Positions 1 to 7,800 of a DNA stretch of 19,707 nucleotides are shown here, one piece after another. The position numbers and the translations under genes are program-made. The stretch lies in assembly GCA_002344895.1 (NCBI GenBank), contig DDUR01000078.1, forward strand, positions 1 through 19,707, in the 5' to 3' direction. The stretch is from Ignavibacteria bacterium UBA2333 (GTDB lineage Bacteria > Bacteroidota > Ignavibacteria > Kapaibacteriales > Kapaibacteriaceae). The notes beneath the pieces are model-generated. The model did not search any database. It had not been told where the DNA came from and worked only from the letters and a program-made list of their open reading frames with translations. Position 1 is the first letter of the stretch. The number at the start of each line of letters is the position of its first letter.

Positions 1-59
1 TAATGGTGGGGTTAATGGTGGGGAGGCAGATGGGGAGGGAGATGGGGAGACAGATGGGG
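1..59 (+). repeat. 12-bp G-rich tandem repeat, left copy
   Basis: GGGG runs recur at 8-11, 20-23, 32-35, 44-47 and 56-59, an exact 12-base period. The units vary between TTAATGGTGGGG and AGGCAGATGGGG types. The array may continue beyond the window edge. The minus strand reads as a PHLPPH-like repeat in one frame, but nothing suggests it is translated. The same unit types reappear at 1868-1949. The regular G-runs could form a G-quadruplex on the plus strand; this is inference. Confidence 0.85.
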
Positions 60-81
60 AATTTTATCGCATTGTTTCCCG

Positions 82-203
82 GCGGTTTCACCGCAGGCTG
101 ATATATCGTTGCCCCTCTGGGGCAACAAGACATACACCGGGCAACTATTTCTCTGAAGCGCCCCGGAGGGGCGCACTAAATCAGCCCGGGGTAACACCCC
201 GGG
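82..203. repeat. Cluster of four GC-rich hairpins (REP-like intergenic element)
   Basis: Four perfect inverted repeats lie in a row: 82-86/90-94 (GCGGT/ACCGC), 108-115/119-126 (GTTGCCCC/GGGGCAAC, TCT loop), 158-164/168-174 (GCGCCCC/GGGGCGC, GGA loop) and 185-191/197-203 (CCCGGGG/CCCCGGG, TAACA loop). This general pattern, with CCCC-xxx-GGGG hairpins between short conserved spacers, resembles interspersed palindromic elements that I recall from Bacteroidota and neighbouring phyla; that family link is from memory. The cluster lies just downstream of the minus-strand gene ending at 255 and could limit read-through or protect RNA ends. No T-tract follows the stems, so canonical intrinsic termination is not evident. 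Confidence 0.7.
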
Positions 204-206
204 ATC

Positions 207-266
207 ACCCAGCGTCAACCCGCGTAACCCGGCGTAACCCCGCGTAACCCCGCGTCACCCGGCGTC
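207..266. repeat. 10-bp tandem array, consensus NGCGT(A/C)ACCC
   Basis: Consecutive decamers AGCGTCAACC, CGCGTAACCC, GGCGTAACCC, CGCGTAACCC, CGCGTCACCC and a partial GGCGTC fill this stretch. The fifth unit contains the TCA that is the TGA stop of the minus-strand gene ending at 255, and the last partial unit encodes its final residues. A related motif in the opposite orientation occurs at 19659-19696. Confidence 0.8.
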
Positions 267-1814
267 ATTCATAAACGTGGCCGTCTTCATACCACCGTCC
301 CAGACAATCTGGACGTGGACCATTCCACGCGGACACATCGACGGCGGAAGTGGAAGACCGTTGCGCAAAACGTCTGCTGTTGCTGGAACAACACCAAGTA
401 GTTTACCCAGCGTATCCACTGTTCGCACGGTAATCGGCTCTGCTGTTGCATCTGTCCAACGGAGAACACAGCGTGACATCGTGACATCGGATGCCACGGT
501 GTTCCTATCATCCGTCACAGCTGTTGACGGCCGAGATCCAAACACATCAAAAATGCGCGTGGTCCAGCACTCCGGGTCGAATTCGTAACAGTTATGAGAT
601 CGATACGCAATGGCTAGTTCATACTTCCCGTCTCCCGTCTGATCCGGAAAAAATGATGCTCGTGTTGTATATCCACCAACACCATTTGTTGGCAACGGTG
701 GGTCAAGTACAAAATGTCCTGTACGCTGCGGGAATGGGTCAGAAGACGCGGTAATCTCAAACAAATCCACCTGAAGTCGCTGTAGTTGGGCATAACCAAA
801 CGTAAAAAAGTAATAGCCGTTGGTCGTGCGTAATGTGTCTATGGGTGACCAGCCTCCCCCATCACGAATAACTCTGCTCGCAGGCGGATCGAGGCCGAGC
901 TGTTCTCCACGCTGTGGTATCAGCGACGTCGGTGTGAGCTCATAGATCGTGTCGCCACTGACGATCACATAACGGTCGTTTCGGTAGTACGACAAGGACG
1001 GATAGAAATACCCCTCGCTGAGTCTCCTCTTGATACGACGTACGGCATTGCGTGGTCCTGCCGTACGAATTGTCGGTGCGTGACTGCGAATGTCGTCCTC
1101 ATTCAGGGTCTGAACATACTGCCACCGTTCATCCCAGGTTGGTCCAGATGGGCTCTGGAACAATACACTATACATCACAACGGCAGTGTCACGCACCCGT
1201 GTCGGGAAGATGATATACGGATCCTCAATCCGGTAGCCACCACCATACACAACCGTGTCAACACGCTCGACAGAAATCCTTGACGATGCCTGCAGAGGAC
1301 GTGTCGGGTGACCCCAGATGATGTTACCCCCGGAAATCGCATCATCATATCCGTCCTTGTCAAGATCCATAACGAGGCTGGCACCACTGCGCACAGAGTC
1401 AACACACTGCAATACACCCGATGGGCGCCCTTCAAACAACGTCCAGTCGCCGCTGAGCCAGTCCCGTAGACCGTCACCGTTAAAATCTCCGTAGACAACC
1501 TGGCCGTCCCACGCGTTCAGGTTACGTCCAGACCGCACCGTGCTGTCGGGATTCAGGCAGAGAATACTGTACCGTAAGGTATCAGTAGAGTCCCGAAACC
1601 GCCATACCACGGAATAATTTTTTGGTGACAAAGAACAGAACCATCTGTCCTCCCCCCTTTCCACAGCCGGGAACAACTGCATTGTCCCCCCAAACTTCTC
1701 CAGCGTAAACAGCTGCTTCAGGGGCGTTGCTTCACCCTGTGCACGACACGGTACAGCGCAGAAAACCACGCCAACAGACAACGTTAGCATCAGTTTTGTG
1801 TATTGTGTAATCAT
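255..1814 (-). CDS. Secreted protein with FG-GAP/VCBS-like motifs and a probable degenerate sorting tail
   Basis: A 519-residue exported protein of unknown role. Residues 1-26 form a signal peptide: a hydrophobic stretch ending in a Cys-Arg-Ala-Gln region. Three Asp/Gly-rich loops, near residues 110-120 (DFNGDGLRDWL), 150-160 (DLDKDGYDDAI) and 390-403 (PDQTGDGKYELAIA), resemble the calcium loops of FG-GAP/VCBS beta-propeller repeats. The last ~75 residues, with VDTLGKLLGV and then GMVHVQIVWDGG, resemble the beta-strand pattern of a T9SS type-A sorting domain but lack the usual PNP motif. The reading frame stays open five codons further upstream, but the Met at 1814 is preceded by GGAGG with a 5-base spacer and directly starts the signal peptide, so it is preferred. 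The gene stands alone, bracketed by G-rich repeats. Cell-surface location is inferred; substrate or ligand is not recognisable. Confidence 0.8.
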   Translation of the reverse strand: MITQYTKLMLTLSVGVVFCAVPCRAQGEATPLKQLFTLEKFGGTMQLFPAVERGEDRWFCSLSPKNYSVVWRFRDSTDTLRYSILCLNPDSTVRSGRNLNAWDGQVVYGDFNGDGLRDWLSGDWTLFEGRPSGVLQCVDSVRSGASLVMDLDKDGYDDAISGGNIIWGHPTRPLQASSRISVERVDTVVYGGGYRIEDPYIIFPTRVRDTAVVMYSVLFQSPSGPTWDERWQYVQTLNEDDIRSHAPTIRTAGPRNAVRRIKRRLSEGYFYPSLSYYRNDRYVIVSGDTIYELTPTSLIPQRGEQLGLDPPASRVIRDGGGWSPIDTLRTTNGYYFFTFGYAQLQRLQVDLFEITASSDPFPQRTGHFVLDPPLPTNGVGGYTTRASFFPDQTGDGKYELAIAYRSHNCYEFDPECWTTRIFDVFGSRPSTAVTDDRNTVASDVTMSRCVLRWTDATAEPITVRTVDTLGKLLGVVPATADVLRNGLPLPPSMCPRGMVHVQIVWDGGMKTATFMNDAG

Positions 1815-1819
1815 ATCAA

Positions 1820-1824
1820 CCTCC
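1820..1824 (-). promoter_or_regulatory. Ribosome binding site deciding the start at 1814
   Basis: On the minus strand GGAGG lies five bases before the ATG at 1814. It falls inside the upstream in-frame extension, which therefore is probably not translated. Confidence 0.7.
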
Positions 1825-1867
1825 GTCATAGAGAAATCAGTTGAGGGAACATACGAAGAAACGCGGG

Positions 1868-1949
1868 AGGCAAATGGGGTTAGCAGGTGGGGAGGCAGAT
1901 GGGGTTAAAGGTGGGGTTAATGGTGGGGGAAGATGGGGGAAGGTGGGGG
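1868..1949 (+). repeat. 12-bp G-rich tandem repeat, right copy; possible G-quadruplex
   Basis: G-runs start at 1876, 1889, 1901, 1913, 1925, 1935 and 1945, spaced 13, 12, 12, 12, 10 and 10 bases. An 18-base string (GTGGGGAGGCAGATGGGG) matches positions 18-35 region of the left copy exactly, and TTAATGGTGGGG is also shared. The last three runs are GGGGG with five-base loops, the best G-quadruplex candidate in the window. The array lies upstream of the secreted-protein gene starting at 1814 (minus) and of the hypothetical gene starting at 2093 (plus), so it could affect either promoter. Confidence 0.85.
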
Positions 1950-1986
1950 ATGTGTGTTTGTGGAAAAGAATCTATTGTAGAAAACG

Positions 1987-1999
1987 TAGAATGATTCTA
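1987..1999. promoter_or_regulatory. Palindrome TAGAAT-G-ATTCTA, possible operator
   Basis: A perfect 6-base inverted repeat around a single G, in the AT-rich stretch between the G-rich repeat and the gene starting at 2093. The size and symmetry fit a dimeric repressor site, but no regulator gene is nearby and the promoter is not clearly identifiable. Confidence 0.25.
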
Positions 2000-2092
2000 T
2001 GTTGTGTGAATTAACGGTTCAGGGTAAGCTGCTTGCACTTCCTCAGAGCGTTTACGCAACAGAGTAATGAATCATCTAGCGGGGAGAAGGAT

Positions 2093-2701
2093 ATGACCGT
2101 CGCAGAACAACCAAGAGTGATGACGTGGACCGTATTACCGAATACCATCATGGCAAAGTGCTGGATAGATAGAGCCTTCGAACATAGTGTACTACGTGAT
2201 GCCACTACAGTGCTACGAGGACGCGACTCGTTACAGCGCTCGTTACAGAACGTGCCAGAGGAGGCAACGTTTATTGTTCATCGCGCAACAACGTCGGATG
2301 ACAGAATTCTTGTTTTGCCGTATGTCGATGTCGACCGCATAGGTCTCACGCGAGAAGAACTGCTGGTCGTCGTTCGCAAGGAGACTTCAGACGATCGAAC
2401 GTTATCGTTCTTCCTTCCTGCCGACGTAATCGTTGATGCCTGTTTTGATGCTGAGTTGCGTCAGGAGTTAGTGCAATCATCGCATGACGTACTCACACGG
2501 TATGGTTATCCCACAGCTGGATTATTAATCCATGTTGTGGAGAACAGCTCAACTACCATTCATCTCCAGCTTCCGGCTCGTCCAGAAACCGTGACGGATA
2601 CGTCGTCATACAACGACGCACTCCACGTCGCAACGATGATGATGACGTGTTCTACCTCTGAACCGTCAGCAATGCCGTTGCCGTTTCGCGACCATTCGTA
2701 A
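2093..2701 (+). CDS. Hypothetical protein, 202 residues
   Basis: I do not recognise this family. The protein has no signal peptide or membrane segment and is probably cytoplasmic. It is rich in Asp, Glu, Arg, Val and Thr, alternates short beta-like stretches (such as RILVLPYVDVDRIGL and TAGLLIHVVE) with charged helices, and has only two or three Cys. The start at 2093 has GGAGAAGG just upstream. An upstream TTG at 2033 keeps the frame open but has no such site. The last 50 bases overlap convergently with the 3' end of the C25-like gene on the other strand, so its C-terminal ~16 residues (Met/Thr/Ser-rich) are read antisense to that protein's sorting domain. The intact 202-codon frame and good ribosome site support a real gene. 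Confidence 0.65.
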   Translation: MTVAEQPRVMTWTVLPNTIMAKCWIDRAFEHSVLRDATTVLRGRDSLQRSLQNVPEEATFIVHRATTSDDRILVLPYVDVDRIGLTREELLVVVRKETSDDRTLSFFLPADVIVDACFDAELRQELVQSSHDVLTRYGYPTAGLLIHVVENSSTTIHLQLPARPETVTDTSSYNDALHVATMMMTCSTSEPSAMPLPFRDHS

Positions 2702-4706
2702 CACGAACGATGTAACGACCAGGTGCCCAGTCGTGCACGGAGAAGGTTTGACGCTGTGTTCCAATGGTTGCATTATCCGCTGCAACTGTTGATACGATGA
2801 CTGATCCCGTCATCGTCACAACGTCAAGGCGCGTTTTTGATCCGTCAGACACATATTCAACGTTGATAACGGACGTGGCAGGATTCGGAGATACATTCAC
2901 ACGTAATGAGAGTGCCGGTGTTTCCTCCTCAACGTCAGTTGTTACCACGTTGATGGAACTCCGTTCACCGACGTCATAGAAGGTACCAGAAGCAAACGTC
3001 TGCAGACGTACCGGTACAACCGTATAGGTTTGTTCACCATTAAAGACTGTGCTGTCCATGTAGGTTAACTCAGTAACCGGGACAGGAGTGAGCAACGTGG
3101 CGCGTGGATTAGCACCTCTGCGGCGATACACGATGTAACCATCGGCATTGTTTGCAGCCGTCCACTGCAACTGGACCTTGTTGGGATAGACATACGATCC
3201 TGTGAGTGACCCAATCTTGCCAGTTTGTCCTTGTGATGCTCGTAATGTGGGGTCACCCATAAGGGCAATGTGTATGTAACGAGCAAAGCCAACGTAGGGA
3301 ATAAGTGTGCCCTGCTCAATCTGAAGTGATGGCGGATATTCACTAATCGTTGCCGAGTTGTTCTGAGCCTTAAGTGCTACATAGCCAATGGTCTCACCCA
3401 TGGCCATGGGATGGCTAAACCAATGTGGACGTCCGGACCATCCACAGGTGAGAATGGATGGGCTTGCCGCAACGGCCATACGCATAAAGTTGTCTCGTGT
3501 ATCCCAGTCTCCGAAGTAACTACCAAAGAGATATGAGAAAATGCCATAGACAGGTTTGTCAACAAAGTCTGCAGATGAACCAATACCTCCAGCAGAGGTA
3601 AATGAACCAGGACCACAACCATACAAAAAGAGTTTTGCTGGCTGTTCGAGAGCATTGGTGAAGAGTTTACCAGACGAAATCGATTGTGAACCGCCAAATG
3701 ACGACAATGATGACCATGCTGATATGGAGAAACCCTCCGGAAAGGAGCTGAAGTTGTCATCAACGATAACACTCCGATCGACCTGGATTTCACCAGTCCG
3801 ATACGCATGGTTCTTCACAAAGTATTGTTTTAGAAGTTCGAGTTCGGATTTTCCGGAACCAGGTAGATCAAAGAAGTCGATGCGACCTACTGCAATTTCA
3901 ACGTCTGATGCCCAAAGGTCTTGGTCGTACTTTCCATCACCAGGCTTTTGATCTTGATTCGGGCGTTGGGTGTTCTCAAACGTTGCAAAAAAGTCCGTGT
4001 ACTCACCATCGATGTCACCATAGATTCCATCTGCTGGCCACGCCCCTTTATGGTCAGGAACATGGGCGTCTGGCGCAATGTTGCCCGAATAGGGGACGGC
4101 AATACGACCAATGAGAACAATGTGTGTAAGGTCACGGCCACCATTCTGATGCTCTTCTTTAATAAGATCTCTGACCGTTTCGACTGCTTCACCTGAGAAT
4201 GCCTCTGTCCGTGCAGCGGAACGACGCGTTACCACAAATCCTTCTGCGCGAAGGTCAGCTTCATACGTGGCCAGTTCGTTCGCAAGGAGCGGACCCATCG
4301 TCGTATCGACAATCATTAACACCCGCCGCCGCTCTGATGGTATAGCACCTATACCTGCCATGGTGTATCCAAAGCCTACGTAGGGCTGTCCTGCCTGTGT
4401 ACGACACTGCTTACCAACACGATAGTCATATGCCTTGCCTACAACAACAGACGTGTCCGTCCACTCGCGAGCGTCCTTTGGTAATGTTGCGGCGACTGCG
4501 CCAAACACTTGGCCACGTTCCGTTTTCCAAATCTGATACTGATCAGCTCGTTCATCTGCTGGCCATGACAGTCGAATCGTTGGCCGTGGTTCGGTAGTGA
4601 CGTCAACACCAAGCACAATGGAGTGTGTCTGTCCGTACTGCGCAACAGCCGTACTGGAAACAAAAAGCAGGCAAACCACAAGTTTGCCAAGCGTAGAGAG
4701 GGCCAT
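2652..4706 (-). CDS. Secreted C25 (gingipain-fold) peptidase-like protein with T9SS sorting domain
   Basis: A 684-residue surface or secreted protein. Residues 1-23 are a signal peptide (MALSTLGKLVVCLLFVSSTAVAQ). Residues ~40-100 look like a fibronectin-type beta domain. The region ~125-490 follows the C25 fold: an RRVLMIVD strand, DLTHIVLIGRIAVP, the DGIYGDIDGEYTD segment, SDVEIAVGRI and ALMGDPTLR. A second fibronectin-like domain spans ~500-590, and ~600-684 is a type-A sorting domain (VSPNPATSVINVEY ... APGRYIVRV). Where active C25 enzymes have a Gly-His-Gly, this protein has YGCGPGS (361-367), and the stretch expected to hold the catalytic Cys reads FSYLFGSYFGDWD (390-402), so proteolytic activity is doubtful. 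The frame runs on to 4913, but the signal peptide and GGAG at 4715-4718 place the start at 4706. Divergent from the giant surface protein gene. Confidence 0.85.
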   Translation of the reverse strand: MALSTLGKLVVCLLFVSSTAVAQYGQTHSIVLGVDVTTEPRPTIRLSWPADERADQYQIWKTERGQVFGAVAATLPKDAREWTDTSVVVGKAYDYRVGKQCRTQAGQPYVGFGYTMAGIGAIPSERRRVLMIVDTTMGPLLANELATYEADLRAEGFVVTRRSAARTEAFSGEAVETVRDLIKEEHQNGGRDLTHIVLIGRIAVPYSGNIAPDAHVPDHKGAWPADGIYGDIDGEYTDFFATFENTQRPNQDQKPGDGKYDQDLWASDVEIAVGRIDFFDLPGSGKSELELLKQYFVKNHAYRTGEIQVDRSVIVDDNFSSFPEGFSISAWSSLSSFGGSQSISSGKLFTNALEQPAKLFLYGCGPGSFTSAGGIGSSADFVDKPVYGIFSYLFGSYFGDWDTRDNFMRMAVAASPSILTCGWSGRPHWFSHPMAMGETIGYVALKAQNNSATISEYPPSLQIEQGTLIPYVGFARYIHIALMGDPTLRASQGQTGKIGSLTGSYVYPNKVQLQWTAANNADGYIVYRRRGANPRATLLTPVPVTELTYMDSTVFNGEQTYTVVPVRLQTFASGTFYDVGERSSINVVTTDVEEETPALSLRVNVSPNPATSVINVEYVSDGSKTRLDVVTMTGSVIVSTVAADNATIGTQRQTFSVHDWAPGRYIVRVTNGRETATALLTVQR

Positions 4707-4732
4707 GATGGATGCTCCGGTGAAAAGCTTCC

Positions 4733-4762
4733 GTAAAATACGTAACGATACGTACGCCTCAA
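4733..4762 (-). promoter_or_regulatory. Weak candidate promoter for the C25-like gene
   Basis: On the minus strand TTG (4762-4760) is followed after 19 bases by TATTTTAC (4740-4733). This resembles the Bacteroidota -33 TTTG / -7 TAnnTTTG layout but misses two conserved bases. It would give a short leader of roughly 20 bases before the start at 4706. An inverted repeat TACGTA-ACGA-TACGTA (4739-4754) overlaps it and could be an operator. Confidence 0.25.
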
Positions 4763-4836
4763 CACAGGTCGTATATTCGACGTTGATTGTAACGCTCCCT
4801 GCACGGGGCGGTTCTTCTCGGAGTTCTTCCCACCAC

Positions 4837-4840
4837 GGAG
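4837..4840 (+). promoter_or_regulatory. Ribosome binding site deciding the start at 4846
   Basis: GGAG lies five bases before the ATG at 4846, immediately ahead of a clear signal peptide. This argues against the longer open frame that begins at 4597 inside the divergent gene. Confidence 0.65.
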
Positions 4841-4845
4841 CCTTG

Positions 4846-7800
4846 ATGAGAGCTTCGGCACGATTTCGCGCCCTCTTCCTCGTTGTTTGCACCTGCATCT
4901 TGCCATCACTCACGGCTTTGGCTCAGTTTCCAGCCCAATGTGACGCGCGCAAGGAATGCATTTTTAACGCTGTTCAAACAACGGTTTCCAGTGGTCGGGG
5001 TGCTCACTTTATTGAGGTGTCAAACCAGCCGATCCGACCCCGACAAACGGCGCTGACCGTGGAGATGTGGGTGAAGACCGATGCCCAAGCAGGGAAACGC
5101 ATCTTCCTCGGCGGTCTTTGGGGACCTAATCGTGATGCCAATGACGTGTGGGTGCTGTATATCGATGAGAACAATCAGCTAACGTTTGAAGTGAATGCTG
5201 ATGGATCGATGCAGGGACAGGCTGACAATACCATTGTGCGCGCATCGGCAAGTTCTCTGTTCGGACGGTGGGCACACGTTGCTGCAATCTTCGACGGCGC
5301 AAGCCAGTCGGTTCGACTCTATATAGATGGACGTCCGGCTGCAGGACCTGTGACGAATCCGGCCTTTCCCGTTTCGAATCTCAAGCCCCTTTCGCGCCCT
5401 GACCTGACAACACAGTTCGGTTCGTGTAATGCTATCGCTGATAATGAGAATCTCTACCGAACCTTCCGAGGTATGATCGATGAGATTCGAGTGTGGGAGA
5501 GGGCATTAACGGACCAGGAAGTCCTTTGTCAGAAAGATCGGTCACTCAACGGTAATGAAGCTGGGTTACGATTGTACTATCGCTGTAATGAAGCAGTTGA
5601 TAACGTCGTGCAGATTTGTGATGCCACAGGGAACGGCTTTGCCGGGTTGTTACGTGCCGGAGCACGCAACGTACGTAGCGATCGCACAGCACCGCGTACT
5701 CTTGTTGTAACGCCATCATCAGTTACGGACGAGCTTCGCTGCGACTCAACGAAGTCATGGACATTTACGATTACTGATACGTCAATTTGTGGATCTACGG
5801 CAACGGTCCGTATGCGCGGACCGGAAGCGGCCTTGTTTAATGTTGCACCCACAAATCTTACACTCGTTCCCGGTCAGCCCGTCACTGTGACCGTCACGTA
5901 CTCAGGTACAACCATCGGACCATTTGTTGACACGCTTGAGATACGTCCAACAAATCGTTGTGGACTGCCAAACACGTTTGTGAAATTAGATCTGAAACGG
6001 ACAACTCAGGTAGGCATCTCGCGAAGCTCAGTATTGTTTGACACCCTCTTTGTTGGATGTCGGGATAAGGCATTTATTGATTCCACAGTTACGATTTGTA
6101 ATACATCTGATGTACTTGGACAACCAGCACCATTAACAATACAATCGGCTACAACGAGGGATCCGCAGGCGTTTCGAGTAATATCTCCAACACTTCCGCT
6201 GACGTTGGCACCAGGGCAGTGCACAACACTAGTCATACGGAGTTTTGTGATGGACACAACAAATGACTATCGCGACACTCTCGTCGTTCGAACGTCAGAT
6301 GTTTGTCAGCGTGCACCATTGATCATTGCACTCACCGGACGTACGCAGGAAGTTATTCTGCTTCAGAATTCCGGTGGGGGACGATTGCCAGATACACTGC
6401 GATTTAATCCAACGTGTCCTGGTCAGCTCAGTTCGCCGAGATACTACACATGGCAGAATATCACGCTGACACCAATCGATATTGATACGATCATTATTCC
6501 GAAGGACTTTACACACTATCGCGTGAACTATCCGTTCCGTTTGAATCCAAGAACGGGATATCCGCCATTAGCTATTCGATTCCGACCACGGAATCCAGGA
6601 GTTGTTTTTGATAGTGTTGTTATTCGAACACGAATTCAGGGTTGCACCATTGAACGTGTGTTCTATGTAACGGGACGCGGTCTTGATAACAAGGTTGAGT
6701 GGTCGGTGAACAACGTTGTGGATTTTGGCAACGTCATCGTTGGACAGCAACGGACGATCAACATTGTGGCACGGAACACGAGTCAGTTTGACACGCTAAA
6801 CGTTTCACTCTACGTTGAACGTGGTGAGGCCTTCACATTATTGGCAGGCACTGGTCGGCGAATTCCTCCAGGAGATAGTACGTCGATTCCTGTGACGTTC
6901 CGTCCAATCGACTCATTGGAATACATCGATCGACTGTGTCTGTTTGAGACACGTTGTTATACGGTCGATTGTATTCCGTTACGGGGCAAAGGGGTGCTGG
7001 AAACGTTCCGTTTCCAGCCATTGGTGATGGAAACACAGAACGTCATTGCATGTCGAGAACGAAATGACAGTGTCTACATCGTCAATATGACCAATGTTGA
7101 CCAGACGATCACGAACGTAAACTTTGTTAACCCAAGCGGTAGATTTATTGCCGTCAGTCCCACAACCTATCCGATTTCCTCGTTAACCATACGGCGTGGA
7201 GACAGTGCGAAGTTTGTGTTGACGTATCGTCCGAACGATGTCACACAGGACCGTGCAGACCGTGCCTTCTTGCAGTACAAGAGTGCGGACAACAAGGACT
7301 GGCAGGTGCAACTCATCGGCACGTCGGCTACACCTCGTGTATTCGTGACATCGTATACGGCGTTTGGAACCGTAGAAGTCGGAGATCGTCGTGTACAAAC
7401 CCTTGTCGTTGAGAATACGTCGTCGTTACCAATGCTGATCGATTCACTCACGATTGGCACTGGCTTCACCATACTCTCAACATCGCGTACGCTACCACTT
7501 ACTCTTCAGCCACGCGACAGCATTGCCGTAGAGGTTGAGTTTGCACCAACGGCTGCCACTACGTATAACGCAGAGCTTACCGCGTGGTCGTCAGCTCCGT
7601 GTGTAGTTCGTGGAAGTGGTGATCTTAACGGTAAGGGTGTGATTATTCGACTTCAGAATGCACTCAGCCTCGTCAACTTTGGATTCGTTCGCCCGTGTGA
7701 GTGTGCCGACCGTGTTGTAGAACTCGTGAACGCATCGTTGGTCTTTGACATGACCATTGATTCACTACTCATTGATGCGACGGGAATACCAGGTGGAAAG

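Noticed and set aside
158..203. Intrinsic terminator for the gene ending at 255
   Set aside because: The stems are good but no run of T follows on the minus strand; kept only as part of the hairpin cluster.
12..218. 68-residue minus-strand open frame in the left repeat island
   Set aside because: It consists of hairpins and 12-bp repeats, and its Pro-His-Leu tail simply reflects the repeat. No ribosome site.
1..266. CRISPR array
   Set aside because: Units are 10-12 bases with no spacers of uniform unique sequence and no cas genes in the window.
1175..1498. 107-residue frame opposite-phase within the first secreted-protein gene
   Set aside because: Lies wholly inside a convincing gene on the same strand in another frame; no domain or ribosome site.
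3556..3951. 131-residue plus-strand frame
   Set aside because: Antisense shadow of the C25-like gene; composition is low in hydrophobic core and no start signal is visible.
4597..4845. N-terminal extension of the giant surface protein
   Set aside because: It overlaps the divergent gene, would bury the signal peptide at residue 84, and the ATG at 4846 has its own GGAG site.
4707..4913. N-terminal extension of the C25-like protein
   Set aside because: It would run into the divergent gene and place the signal peptide at residue 70.
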